Shown here: positions 1 through 12,800 of the stretch, piece by piece
Position numbering within the stretch: the stretch's first letter is position 1
How the letters are laid out: every line of letters begins with the position of its first letter
Assembly (NCBI GenBank): GCA_963680875.1
Contig: OY804584.1
Span: forward strand, 93,928,031 to 93,992,030
Length of the DNA: 64,000 nucleotides
Origin: Bathymodiolus brooksi
Taxonomy: Eukaryota; Mollusca; Bivalvia; Mytilida; Modiolidae
Reading direction: 5' to 3'
Translations under genes and position numbers: made by a program
Notes under the pieces: model-generated
Databases searched by the model: none
What the model saw: the letters and a program-made list of their open reading frames with translations, nothing else
Told to the model about the DNA's origin: nothing

Positions 1-949
1 ACGTAGGTGAAAACACGGACCTGAGCTAGCTTATAAACTTAAGTGAAAACATGGACCAGAGCTAGCTTATAAACTTAAGTGAAAACACGGACCTGAGCTA
101 GCTTATAAACTTAAGTGAAAACATGGACCATAGCTAGCTTATAAACTTAAGTGAAAACACGGACCTGAGCTAGCTTATAAACTTAGGTGAAAATACGGAC
201 CAGAGCTAGCTTATAAACCTAGGTGAAAACACGGACCAGAGCTAGCTTATAAACTTAGGTGACACCACGGACCAGAGCTAGCTTATAAACTTAGGTGACA
301 ACACGGACCAGAGCTAGCTTATAAACTTAAGTGAACACACGGACCTGAGCTAGCTTATAAACTTAAGTGAAAACACGGACGTGAGCTAGCTTATAAACTT
401 AGGTGAAAACACGGACCTGAGCTAGCTTATAAACTTAGGTGAAAACACGGACCAGAGCTAGCTTATAAACGTAGGTGAAAACACGGACCAGAGCTAGCTT
501 ATAAACTTAGGTGAAAACACGGACCAGAGCTAGCTTGTAAACGTAGGTGAAAACATGGACCAGAGCTAGCTTATAAACTTAAGTGAAAACACGGTCCAGA
601 GCTAACTTATAAACTTAAGTGAAAACACGGACCAGAGCTAGTTTATAAACTTAGGTGAAAACACGGACCAGAGCTAGCTTGTAAACGTAGGTGAAAACAC
701 GGACCAGAGCTAGCTTATAAACTTAAGTGAAAACACGGTCCAGAGCTAACTTATAAACTTAGGTGAAAACACGGACCAGAGCTAGCTTATAAACTTAGGT
801 GAAAACACGGACCAGAAGCTAGCTTATAAACTTAGGTGACAACACGGACCTGAGCTAGCTTATAAACTTAGGTGAAAACACGGACCAGAGCTAGTTTATA
901 AACTTGGGTGAAAACACGGACCAGTGCTAGCTTATAAACTTAGGTGAAA

Positions 950-3850
950 ACACGGACCTGAGCTAGCTTATAAACTTAGGTGAAAGCACGGACCTGAGCT
1001 AGCTTATAAACTTAAGTGAAAACATGGACCAGAGCTAGCTTATAAACTTAAGTGAAAACACGGACCTGAGCTAGCTTATAAACTTAAGTGAAAACATGGA
1101 CCATAGCTAGCTTATAAACTTAAGTGAAAATACGGACCTGAGCTAGCTTATAAACTTAGGTGAAAATACGGACCAGAGCTAGCTTATAAACCTAGGTGAA
1201 AACACGGACCAGAGCTAGCTTATAAACTTAGGTGACACCACGGACCAGAGCTAGCTTATAAACTTAGGTGACAACACGGACCAGAGCTAGCTTATAAACT
1301 TAAGTGAACACACGGACCTGAGCTAGCTTATAAACTTAAGTGGAAACACGGACGTGAGCTAGCTTATAAACTTAGGTGAAAACACGGACCAGAGCTAGCT
1401 TATAAACTTAAGTGAAATCACGGACCAGAGCTAGCTTATAAACTTAGGTGAAAACACGGACCTGAGCTAGCTTATAAACTTAGGTGAAAACACGGACCAG
1501 AGCTAGCTTATAAACGTAGGTGAAAACACGGACCAGAGCTAGCTTATAAACTTAGGTGAAAACACGGACCAGAGCTAGCTTGTAAACGTAGGTGAAAACA
1601 CGGACCAGAGCTAGCTTATAAACTTAAGTGAAAACACGGTCCAGAGCTAACTTATAAACTTAAGTGAAAACACGGACCAGAGCTAGTTTATAAACTTAGG
1701 TGAAAACACGGACCAGAGGTAGCTTGTAAACGTAGGTGAAAACACGAACCAGAGCTAGCTTATAAACCTAGATGAAAACATGGACCAGAGCTAGCTTATA
1801 AACTTAGGTGAAAACACGGACCAGAGCTAGCTTATAAACTTAGGTGAAAACACGGACCAGAGCTAGCTTATAAACGTAGGTGAAAACACGGACCAGAGCT
1901 AGCTTATAAACTTAAGTGAAAACACGGACCAGAGCTAGCTTATAAACTTAGGTGAAAACACGGACCAGTGCTAGCTTATAAACTTAGGTGACAACATGGA
2001 CCAGAGCTAGCTTATAAACTTAGGTGACAACACGGACCAGAGCTAGCTTATAAACTTAGGTGACAACACGGACCAGAGCTAGCTTATAAACTTAGGTGAC
2101 AACACGGACCAGAGCTAGCTTATAAACTTAGGTGAAAACACGGACCAGAGCTAGCTTATAAACTTAGGTGACAACACGGATCAGAGCTAGCTTATAAACG
2201 TAGATGAAAACACGGTCCAGAGCTAGCTTATAAACGTAGATGAAAACACGGACCAGTGCTAGCTTATAAACTTGGGTGACAACATGGACCAGAGCTAGCT
2301 TATAAACTTAGGTGACAACACGGACCAGAGCTAGCTTATAAACTTAGGTGACAACACGGACCAGAGCTAGCTTATAAACTTAGGTGACAACACGGACCAG
2401 AGCTAGCTTATAAACTTAGGTGAAAACACGGACCAGAGCTAGCTTATAAACTTAGATGAAAACACCGACCAGAGCTAGCTAATAAACTTAAGTGAAAACA
2501 CGGACCTGAGCTAGCTTATAAACTTAGGTGAAAACACGGACCTGAGCTAGCTTATAAACTTAGGTGACACCACGGACCAGAGCTAGCTTATAAACTTAGG
2601 TGACAACACGGACCAGAGCTAGCTTATAAACTTAAGTGAACACACTGACCTGAGCTAGCTTATAAACTTAAGTGGAAACACGGACGTGAGCTAGCTTATA
2701 AACTTAGGTGAAAACACGGACCAGAGTTAGCTTATAAACTTAAGTGAAATTACGGACCAGAGCTAGCTTATAAACTTAGGTGAAAACACGGACCTGAGCT
2801 AGCTTATAAACTTAGGTGAAAACACGGACCAGAGCTAGCTTATAAACGTAGGTGAAAACACGGACCAGAGCTAGCTTATAAACTTAGGTGAAAACACGGA
2901 CCAGAGCTAGCTTGTAAACGTAGGTGAAAACACGGACCAGAGCTAGCTTATAAACTTAAGTGAAAACACGGTCCAGAGCTAACTTATAAACTTACGTGAA
3001 AACACGGACCAGAGCTAGTTTATAAACTTAGGTGAAAACACGGACCAGAGCTAGCTTGTAAACGTAGGTGAAAACACGAACCAGAGCTAGCTTATAAACC
3101 TAGATGAAAACATGGACCAGAGCTAGCTTATAAACTTAGGTGAAAACACGGACCAGAGCTAGCTTATAAACTTAGGTGAAAACACGGACCAGAGCTAGCT
3201 TATAAACGTAGGTGAAAACACGGACCAGAGCTAGCTTATAAACTTAAGTGAAAACACGGACCAGAGCTAGCTTATAAACTTAGGTGAAAACACGGACCAG
3301 TGCTAGCTTATAAACTTAGGTGACAACATGGACCAGAGCTAGCTTATAAACTTAGGGGACAACACGGACCAGAGCTAGCTTATAAACTTAGGTGACAACA
3401 CGGACCAGAGCTAGCTTATAAACTTAGGTGACAACACGGACCAGAGCTAGCTTATAAACTTAGGTGAAAACACGGACCAGAGCTAGCTTATAAACTTAGG
3501 TGACAACACGGATCAGAGCTAGCTTATAAACGTAGATGAAAACACGGTCCAGAGCTAGCTTATTAATTTAGGTGACAACGCGGACCAGAGCTAGCTTATA
3601 AACTTAAGTGAAAACACGGACCAGAGCTAGCTTATAAACTTAAGTGAAAACACGGACCAGAGCTATCTTATAAACTTAGGTGAAAACACGGACCTGAGCT
3701 AGCTTATAAACTTAAGTGAAAACACGGACCAGAGCTAGCTTATAAACGTAGATGAAAACATGGACCAGAGCTAGCTTATAAACTTAGGTGAAAACACGGA
3801 CCAGAGCTAGCTTATAAACTTAGGTGAAAACACGGACCAGAGCTAGCTTA
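950..3850. repeat. Higher-order repeat, copy 1 of the 3,817-bp-offset pair
   Basis: Rare unit variants here recur in the same order exactly 3,817 bp to the right. GAAAGC at 981 pairs with 4798. GACACC at 1233 pairs with 5050 and at 2565 with 6382. TATTAATTTA at 3561 pairs with 7378. Inside the block there is an older duplication of 37 units (1,332 bp), seen from GACACC at 1233 and 2565 and from GAAATC or GAAATT about 1.3 kb apart. The block is therefore a duplication of a duplication. Edges are by eye and accurate to about one or two units. Confidence 0.85.
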
Positions 3851-4490
3851 TAAACATAGGTGAAAACACGGACCAGAGCTAGCTTATAAACTTAGGTGAA
3901 AACACGGACCAGAGCTAGCTTATAAACTTAGGTGAAAACACGGACCAGAGCTAGCTTATAAACTTAGGTGACAACACGGATCAGAGCTAGCTTATAAACG
4001 TAGATGAAAACACGGACCAGAGCTAGCTTATTAATTTAGGTGACAACACGGACCAGAGCTAGCTTATAAACTTAAGTGAAAACACGGACCAGAGCTAGCT
4101 TATAAACTTAAGTGAAAACACGGACCAGAGCTATCTTATAAACTTAGGTGAAAACACGGACCTGAGCTAGCTTATAAACTTAAGTGAAAACACGGACCAG
4201 AGCTAGCTTATAAACGTAGATGAAAACATGGACCAGAGCTAGCTTATAAACTTAGGTGAAAACACGGACCAGAGCTAGCTTATAAACTTAGGTGAAAACA
4301 CGGACCAGAGCTAGCTTATAAACGTAGGTGAAAACACGGACCAGAGCTAGCTTATAAACTTAAGTGAAAACACGGACCAGAGCTAGCTTATAAACTTGGG
4401 TGACAACACGGACCAGAAGCTAGCTTATAAACTTAGGTGAAAACACGGACCAGAGCTAGCTTATAAACTTAGGTGAAAACACGGACCAGA
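3555..4490. repeat. 468-bp (13-unit) tandem duplication inside the satellite
   Basis: The diagnostic unit ending in TATTAATTTA occurs at 3561 and again at 4029, 468 bp apart. It is followed both times by the same series of AAGTG units, a GCTATC unit, a CTGAG unit and a CGTAGATG unit with CATGG. This extra local duplication is present in the first 3.8-kb block and not in its partner. It therefore arose after, or was lost from, one copy of that duplication. Confidence 0.75.
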
Positions 4491-4769
4491 GCTAGCTAAT
4501 AAACTTAGGTGAAAACACGGACCTGAGCTAGCTTATAAACTTAGGTGAAAGCACGGACCTGAGCTAGCTTATAAACTTAAGTGAAAACATGGACCATAGC
4601 TAGCTTATAAACTTAAGTGAAAATACGGACCTGAGCTAGCTTATAAACTTAGGTGAAAATACGGACCAGAGCTAGCTTATAAACCTAGGTGAAAACACGG
4701 ACCAGAGCTAGCTTATAAACTTGGGTGAAAACACGGACCAGAGCTAGCTTATAAACTTAGGTGAAAACA

Positions 4770-7670
4770 CGGACCTGAGCTAGCTTATAAACTTAGGTGA
4801 AAGCACGGACCTGAGCTAGCTTATAAACTTAAGTGAAAACATGGACCAGAGCTAGCTTATAAACTTAAGTGAAAACACGGACCTGAGCTAGCTTATAAAC
4901 TTAAGTGAAAACATGGACCATAGCTAGCTTATAAACTTAAGTGAAAATACGGACCTGAGCTAGCTTATAAACTTAGGTGAAAATACGGACCAGAGCTAGC
5001 TTATAAACCTAGGTGAAAACACGGACCAGAGCTAGCTTATAAACTTAGGTGACACCACGGACCAGAGCTAGCTTATAAACTTAGGTGACAACACGGACCA
5101 GAGCTAGCTTATAAACTTAAGTGAACACACGGACCTGAGCTAGCTTATAAACTTAAGTGGAAACACGGACGTGAGCTAGCTTATAAACTTAGGTGAAAAC
5201 ACGGACCAGAGCTAGCTTATAAACTTAAGTGAAATCACGGACCAGAGCTAGCTTATAAACTTAGGTGAAAACACGGACCTGAGCTAGCTTATAAACTTAG
5301 GTGAAAACACGGACCAGAGCTAGCTTATAAACGTAGGTGAAAACACGGACCAGAGCTAGCTTATAAACTTAGGTGAAAACACGGACCAGAGCTAGCTTGT
5401 AAACGTAGGTGAAAACACGGACCAGAGCTAGCTTATAAACTTAAGTGAAAACACGGTCCAGAGCTAACTTATAAACTTAAGTGAAAACACGGACCAGAGC
5501 TAGTTTATAAACTTAGGTGAAAACACGGACCAGAGGTAGCTTGTAAACGTAGGTGAAAACACGAACCAGAGCTAGCTTATAAACCTAGATGAAAACATGG
5601 ACCAGAGCTAGCTTATAAACTTAGGTGAAAACACGGACCAGAGCTAGCTTATAAACTTAGGTGAAAACACGGACCAGAGCTAGCTTATAAACGTAGGTGA
5701 AAACACGGACCAGAGCTAGCTTATAAACTTAAGTGAAAACACGGACCAGAGCTAGCTTATAAACTTAGGTGAAAACACGGACCAGTGCTAGCTTATAAAC
5801 TTAGGTGACAACATGGACCAGAGCTAGCTTATAAACTTAGGTGACAACACGGACCAGAGCTAGCTTATAAACTTAGGTGACAACACGGACCAGAGCTAGC
5901 TTATAAACTTAGGTGACAACACGGACCAGAGCTAGCTTATAAACTTAGGTGAAAACACGGACCAGAGCTAGCTTATAAACTTAGGTGACAACACGGATCA
6001 GAGCTAGCTTATAAACGTAGATGAAAACACGGTCCAGAGCTAGCTTATAAACGTAGATGAAAACACGGACCAGTGCTAGCTTATAAACTTGGGTGACAAC
6101 ATGGACCAGAGCTAGCTTATAAACTTAGGTGACAACACGGACCAGAGCTAGCTTATAAACTTAGGTGACAACACGGACCAGAGCTAGCTTATAAACTTAG
6201 GTGACAACACGGACCAGAGCTAGCTTATAAACTTAGGTGAAAACACGGACCAGAGCTAGCTTATAAACTTAGATGAAAACACCGACCAGAGCTAGCTAAT
6301 AAACTTAAGTGAAAACACGGACCTGAGCTAGCTTATAAACTTAGGTGAAAACACGGACCTGAGCTAGCTTATAAACTTAGGTGACACCACGGACCAGAGC
6401 TAGCTTATAAACTTAGGTGACAACACGGACCAGAGCTAGCTTATAAACTTAAGTGAACACACTGACCTGAGCTAGCTTATAAACTTAAGTGGAAACACGG
6501 ACGTGAGCTAGCTTATAAACTTAGGTGAAAACACGGACCAGAGTTAGCTTATAAACTTAAGTGAAATCACGGACCAGAGCTAGCTTATAAACTTAGGTGA
6601 AAACACGGACCTGAGCTAGCTTATAAACTTAGGTGAAAACACGGACCAGAGCTAGCTTATAAACGTAGGTGAAAACACGGACCAGAGCTAGCTTATAAAC
6701 TTAGGTGAAAACACGGACCAGAGCTAGCTTGTAAACGTAGGTGAAAACACGGACCAGAGCTAGCTTATAAACTTAAGTGAAAACACGGTCCAGAGCTAAC
6801 TTATAAACTTAAGTGAAAACACGGACCAGAGCTAGTTTATAAACTTAGGTGAAAACACGGACCAGAGCTAGCTTGTAAACGTAGGTGAAAACACGAACCA
6901 GAGCTAGCTTATAAACCTAGATGAAAACATGGACCAGAGCTAGCTTATAAACTTAGGTGAAAACACGGACCAGAGCTAGCTTATAAACTTAGGTGAAAAC
7001 ACGGACCAGAGCTAGCTTATAAACGTAGGTGAAAACACGGACCAGAGCTAGCTTATAAACTTAAGTGAAAACACGGACCAGAGCTAGCTTATAAACTTAG
7101 GTGAAAACACGGACCAGTGCTAGCTTATAAACTTAGGTGACAACATGGACCAGAGCTAGCTTATAAACTTAGGTGACAACACGGACCAGAGCTAGCTTAT
7201 AAACTTAGGTGACAACACGGACCAGAGCTAGCTTATAAACTTAGGTGACAACACGGACCAGAGCTAGCTTATAAACTTAGGTGAAAACACGGACCAGAGC
7301 TAGCTTATAAACTTAGGTGACAACACGGATCAGAGCTAGCTTATAAACGTAGATGAAAACACGGTCCAGAGCTAGCTTATTAATTTAGGTGACAAGACGG
7401 ACCAGAGCTAGCTTATAAACTTAAGTGAAAACACGGACCAGAGCTAGCTTATAAACTTAAGTGAAAACACGGACCAGAGCTATCTTATAAACTTAGGTGA
7501 AAACACGGACCTGAGCTAGCTTATAAACTTAAGTGAAAACACGGACCAGAGCTAGCTTATAAACGTAGATGAAAACATGGACCAGAGCTAGCTTATAAAC
7601 TTAGGTGAAAACACGGACCAGAGCTAGCTTATAAACTTAGGTGAAAACACGGACCAGAGCTAGCTTATAA
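4770..7670. repeat. Higher-order repeat, copy 2 of the 3,817-bp-offset pair
   Basis: This is the right-hand partner of 950-3850. The order of variant units is the same, including the two GACACC units 1,332 bp apart and the TATTAATTTA unit. Only scattered single-base differences were noticed, for example the CTTATTAATTTAG unit is followed by GACAAC-G in one copy and GACAAG in the other. Homology stops near 7670, where the left copy has CATAGG and this copy CGTAGG and the order of units then diverges. Confidence 0.85.
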
Positions 7671-8454
7671 ACGTAGGTGAAAACACGGACCAGAGCTAGC
7701 TTATAAACTTAAGTGAAAACACGGACCAGAGCTAGCTTATAAACTTAGGTGACAACACGGACCAGAGCTAGCTTATAAACTTAGGTGAAAACACGGACCA
7801 GAGCTAGCTTATAAACTTAGATGAAAACACCGACCAGAGCTAGCTAATAAACTTAAGTGAAAACACGGACCTGAGCTAGCTTATAAACTTAAGTGAAAAC
7901 ACGGACCAGAGCTAGCTTATAAACTTAAGTGAAAACACGGACCAGAGCTAGCTTATAAACTTAAGTGAAAACACGGACCAGAGCTAGCTTATAAACTTAA
8001 GTGAAAACACGGACCAGAGCTAGCTTATAAACTTAAGTGAAAACACGGACCAGAGCTAGCTTATAAACTTAAGTGAAAACACGGACCTGAGCTAGCTTAT
8101 AAACTTAAGTGAAAACACGGACCAGAGCTAGCTTATAAACTTAAGTGAAAACACGGACCAGAGCTAGCTTATAAACGTAGGTGAAAACACGGACCAGAGC
8201 TAGCTTATAAACTTAAGCGAAAACACGGACCTGAGCTAGCTTATAAACTTAAGTGAAAACACGGACCAGAGCTAGCTTGTAAACTTAAGTGAAAACACGG
8301 ACCAGAGCTATCTTATAAACTTAGGTGAAAACACGGACCTGAGCTAGCTTATAAACTTAGGTGAAAACACGGACCAGAGCTAGCTTATAAACGTAGATGA
8401 AAACATGGACCAGAGCTAGCTTATAAACTTAGGTGAAAACACGGACCAGAGCTA

Positions 8455-9175
8455 GCTTATAAACTTAGGTGACAACACGGACCTGAGCTAGCTTATAAAC
8501 TTAGGTGAAAACACGGACCAGAGCTAGCTTATAAACTTGGGTGAAAACACGGACCAGAGCTAGCTTATAAACTTAGGTGACAACACGGACCAGAGCTAGC
8601 TTATAAACTTAGGTGACAACACGGACCAGAGCTAGCTTATAAACTTAGGTGACAACACGGACCAGAGCTAGCTTATAAACTTAGGTGACAACACGGACCA
8701 GAGCTAGCTTATAAACTTAGGTGACAACACGGACCAGAGCTAGCTTATAAACTTAGGTGAAAACACGGACCAGAGCTAGCTTATAAACTTAGGTGAAAAC
8801 ACGGACCTGAGCTAGCTTATAAACTTAGGTGAAAACACGGACCAGAGCTAGCTTATAAACGTAGGTGAAAACACGGCCCAGAGCTAGCTTATAAACTTAG
8901 GTGACAACACGGACCAGAGCTAGCTTATAAACTTAGGTGACAACACGGACCAGAGCTAGCTTATAAACTTAGGTGACAACACGGACCAGAGCTAGCTTAT
9001 AAACTTAGGTGACAACACGGAGCAGAGCTAGCTTATAAACTTATGTGACAACACGGACCAGAGCTAGCTTATAAACTTAGGTGAAAACACGGACCAGAGC
9101 TAGCTTATAAACTTAGGTGAAAACACGGACCTGAGCTAGCTTATAAAATTAGGTGAAAACACGGACCAGAGCTAG
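8455..9175. repeat. Segment duplicated at 1,476-bp (41-unit) offset, copy 1
   Basis: A run of units with a TTGGGTG unit (8531), repeated GACAAC units, a GCCC unit, an AGCAGAG unit and TTATGTGACA (9041) reappears at 10007 and 10517, 1,476 bp further right. The shared stretch is about 720 bp. A segment resembling the 0.95-kb type block lies between the copies, so this is a dispersed rather than an adjacent duplication. Confidence 0.8.
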
Positions 9176-9899
9176 CTAATAAACTTAGGTGAAAACACGG
9201 ACCTGAGCTAGCTTATAAACTTAGGTGAAAGCACGGACCTGAGCTAGCTTATAAACTTAAGTGAAAACATGGACCAGAGCTAGCTTATAAACTTAAGTGA
9301 AAACACGGACCTGAGCTAGCTTATAAACTTAAGTGAAAACATGGACCATAGCTAGCTTATAAACTTAAGTGAAAACACGGACCTGAGCTAGCTTATAAAC
9401 TTAGGTGAAAATACGGACCAGAGCTAGCTTATAAACCTAGGTGAAAACACGGACCAGAGCTAGCTTATAAACTTAGGTGACACCACGGACCAGAGCTAGC
9501 TTATAAACTTAGGTGACAACACGGACCAGAGCTAGCTTATAAACTTAAGTGAACACACGGACCTGAGCTAGCTTATAAACTTAAGTGAAAACACGGACTT
9601 GAGCTAGCGTATAAACTTAGGTGAAAACACGGACCAGAGTTAGCTTATAAACTTAAGTGAAATCACGGACCAGAGCTAGCTTATAAACTTAGGTGAAAAC
9701 ACGGACCTGAGCTAGCTTATAAACTTAGGTGAAAACACGGACCAGAGCTAGCTTATAAACGTAGGTGAAAACACGGACCAGAGCTAGCTTATAAACTTAG
9801 GTGAAAACACGGACCAGAGCTAGCTTGTAAACGTAGGTGAAAACACGGACCAGAGCTAGCTTATAAACTTAAGTGAAAACACGGTCCAGAGCTAACTTA

Positions 9900-12800
9900 T
9901 AAACTTAGGTGACAACACGGACCAGAGCTAGCTTATAAACTTAGGTGACAACACGGACCTGAGCTAGCTTATAAACTTAGGTGAAAACACGGACCAGAGC
10001 TAGCTTATAAACTTGGGTGAAAACACGGACCAGAGCTAGCTTATAAACTTAGGTGACAACACGGACCAGAGCTAGCTTATAAACTTAGGTGACAACACGG
10101 ACCAGAGCTAGCTTATAAACTTAGGTGACAACACGGACCAGAGCTAGCTTATAAACTTAGGTGACAACACGGACCAGAGCTAGCTTATAAACTTAGGTGA
10201 CAACACGGACCAGAGCTAGCTTATAAACTTAGGTGAAAACACGGACCAGAGCTAGCTTATAAACTTAGGTGAAAACACGGACCTGAGCTAGCTTATAAAC
10301 TTAGGTGAAAACACGGACCAGAGCTAGCTTATAAACGTAGGTGAAAACACGGCCCAGAGCTAGCTTATAAACTTAGGTGACAACACGGACCAGAGCTAGC
10401 TTATAAACTTAGGTGACAACACGGACCAGAGCTAGCTTATAAACTTAGGTGACAACACGGACCAGAGCTAGCTTATAAACTTAGGTGACAACACGGAGCA
10501 GAGCTAGCTTATAAACTTATGTGACAACACGGACCAGAGCTAGCTTATAAACTTAGGTGAAAACACGGACCAGAGCTAGCTTATAAACTTAGGTGAAAAC
10601 ACGGACCTGAGCTAGCTTATAAAATTAGGTGAAAACACGGACCAGAGCTAGCTTATAAACGTAGGTGAAAACACGGCCCAGAGCTAGCTTATAAACTTAA
10701 GTGAAAACACGGACCAGAGCTAGCTTGTAAACGTAGGTGAAAACACGGACCAGAGCTAGCTTATAGACTTAGGTGAAAACACGGACCAGAGCTAGCTTAT
10801 AAACTTAGGTGACAACACGGACCAGAGCTAGCTTATAAACTTAAGTGAAAACACGGACCAGAGCTAGCTTATAAACTTAGGTGACAACACGGACCAGAGC
10901 TAGCCTATAAACTTAGGTGACAACACGGACCAGAGCTAGCTTATAAACTTAGGTGAAAACACGGACCAGAGCTAGCTTATAAACTTAGGTGACAACACGG
11001 ACCAGAGCTAGCTTATAAACTTAGGTGACAACACGGCCCAGAGCTAGCTTATAAACTTAGGTGAAAACACGGACCAGAGCTAGCTTATAAACTTAGGTGA
11101 CAACACGGACCAGAGCTAGCTTATAAACTTAGGTGACAAGACGGACCAGAGCTAGCTTATAAACTTAGGTGACAACACGGACCAGAGCTAGCTTATAAAC
11201 TTAGGTGAAAACACGGACCAGAGCTAGCTTATAAACTTAGGTGAAAACACGGACCTGAGCTAGCTTATAAACTTAAGTGAAAACACGGAGCAGAGATAGC
11301 TTATAAACTTAAGTGAAAACACGGACCAGAGCTAGCTTATAAACTTAAGTGAAGACACGGACCAGAGCTAGCTTATAAACGTAGGTGAAAACACGGACCA
11401 TAGCTAGCTTATAAACTTAAGTGAAAACACGGACCAGAGCTAGCTTATAAACTTAAGTGAAACATGGACCATAGCTAGCTTATAAACGTAGGTGAAAACA
11501 CGGACCTGAGCTAGCTTATAAACTTAAGTGAAAACATGGACCAGAGCTAGCTTATAAACTTAAGTGAAAACACGGACCTGAGCTAGCTTATAAACTTAAG
11601 TGAAAACATGGACCATAGCTAGCTTATAAACTTAAGTGAAAACACGGACCTGAGCTAGCTTATAAACTTAGGTGAAAATACGGACCAGAGCTAGCTTATA
11701 AACCTAGGTGAAAACACGGACCAGAGCTAGCTTATAAACTTAGGTGACACCACGGACCAGAGCTAGCTTATAAACTTAGGTGACAACACGGACCAGAGCT
11801 AGCTTATAAACTTAAGTGAACACACGGACCTGAGCTAGCTTATAAACTTAAGTGAAAACACGGACGTGAGCTAGCTTATAAACTTAGGTGAAAACACGGA
11901 CCTGAGCTAGCTTATAAACTTAGGTGAAAACACGGACCAGAGCTAGCTTATAAACGTAGGTGAAAACACGGACCAGAGCTAGCTTATAAACTTAGGTGAA
12001 AACACGGACCAGAGCTAGCTTGTAAACGTAGGTGAAAACATGGACCAGAGCTAGCTTATAAACTTAAGTGAAAACACGGTCCAGAGCTAACTTATAAACT
12101 TAAGTGAAAACACGGACCAGAGCTAGTTTATAAACTTAGGTGAAAACACGGACCAGAGCTAGCTTGTAAACGTAGGTGAAAACACGGACCAGAGCTAGCT
12201 TATAAACTTAAGTGAAAACACGGTCCAGAGCTAACTTATAAACTTAGGTGAAAACACGGACCAGAGCTAGCTTATAAACTTAGGTGAAAACACGGACCAG
12301 AAGCTAGCTTATAAACTTAGGTGACAACACGGACCTGAGCTAGCTTATAAACTTAGGTGAAAACACGGACCAGAGCTAGTTTATAAACTTGGGTGAAAAC
12401 ACGGACCAGAGCTAGCTTATAAACTTAGGTGACAACACGGACCAGAGCTAGCTTATAAACTTAGGTGACAACACGGACCAGAGCTAGCTTATAAACTTAG
12501 GTGACAACACGGACCAGAGCTAGCTTATAAACTTAGGTGACAACACGGACCAGAGCTAGCTTATAAACTTAGGTGACAACACGGACCAGAGCTAGCTTAT
12601 AAACTTAGGTGAAAACACGGACCAGAGCTAGCTTATAAACTTAGGTGAAAACACGGACCTGAGCTAGCTTATAAACTTAGGTGAAAACACGGACCAGAGC
12701 TAGCTTATAAACGTAGGTGAAAACACGGCCCAGAGCTAGCTTATAAACTTAAGTGACAACACGGACCAGAGCTAGCTTATAAACTTAGGTGACAACACGG

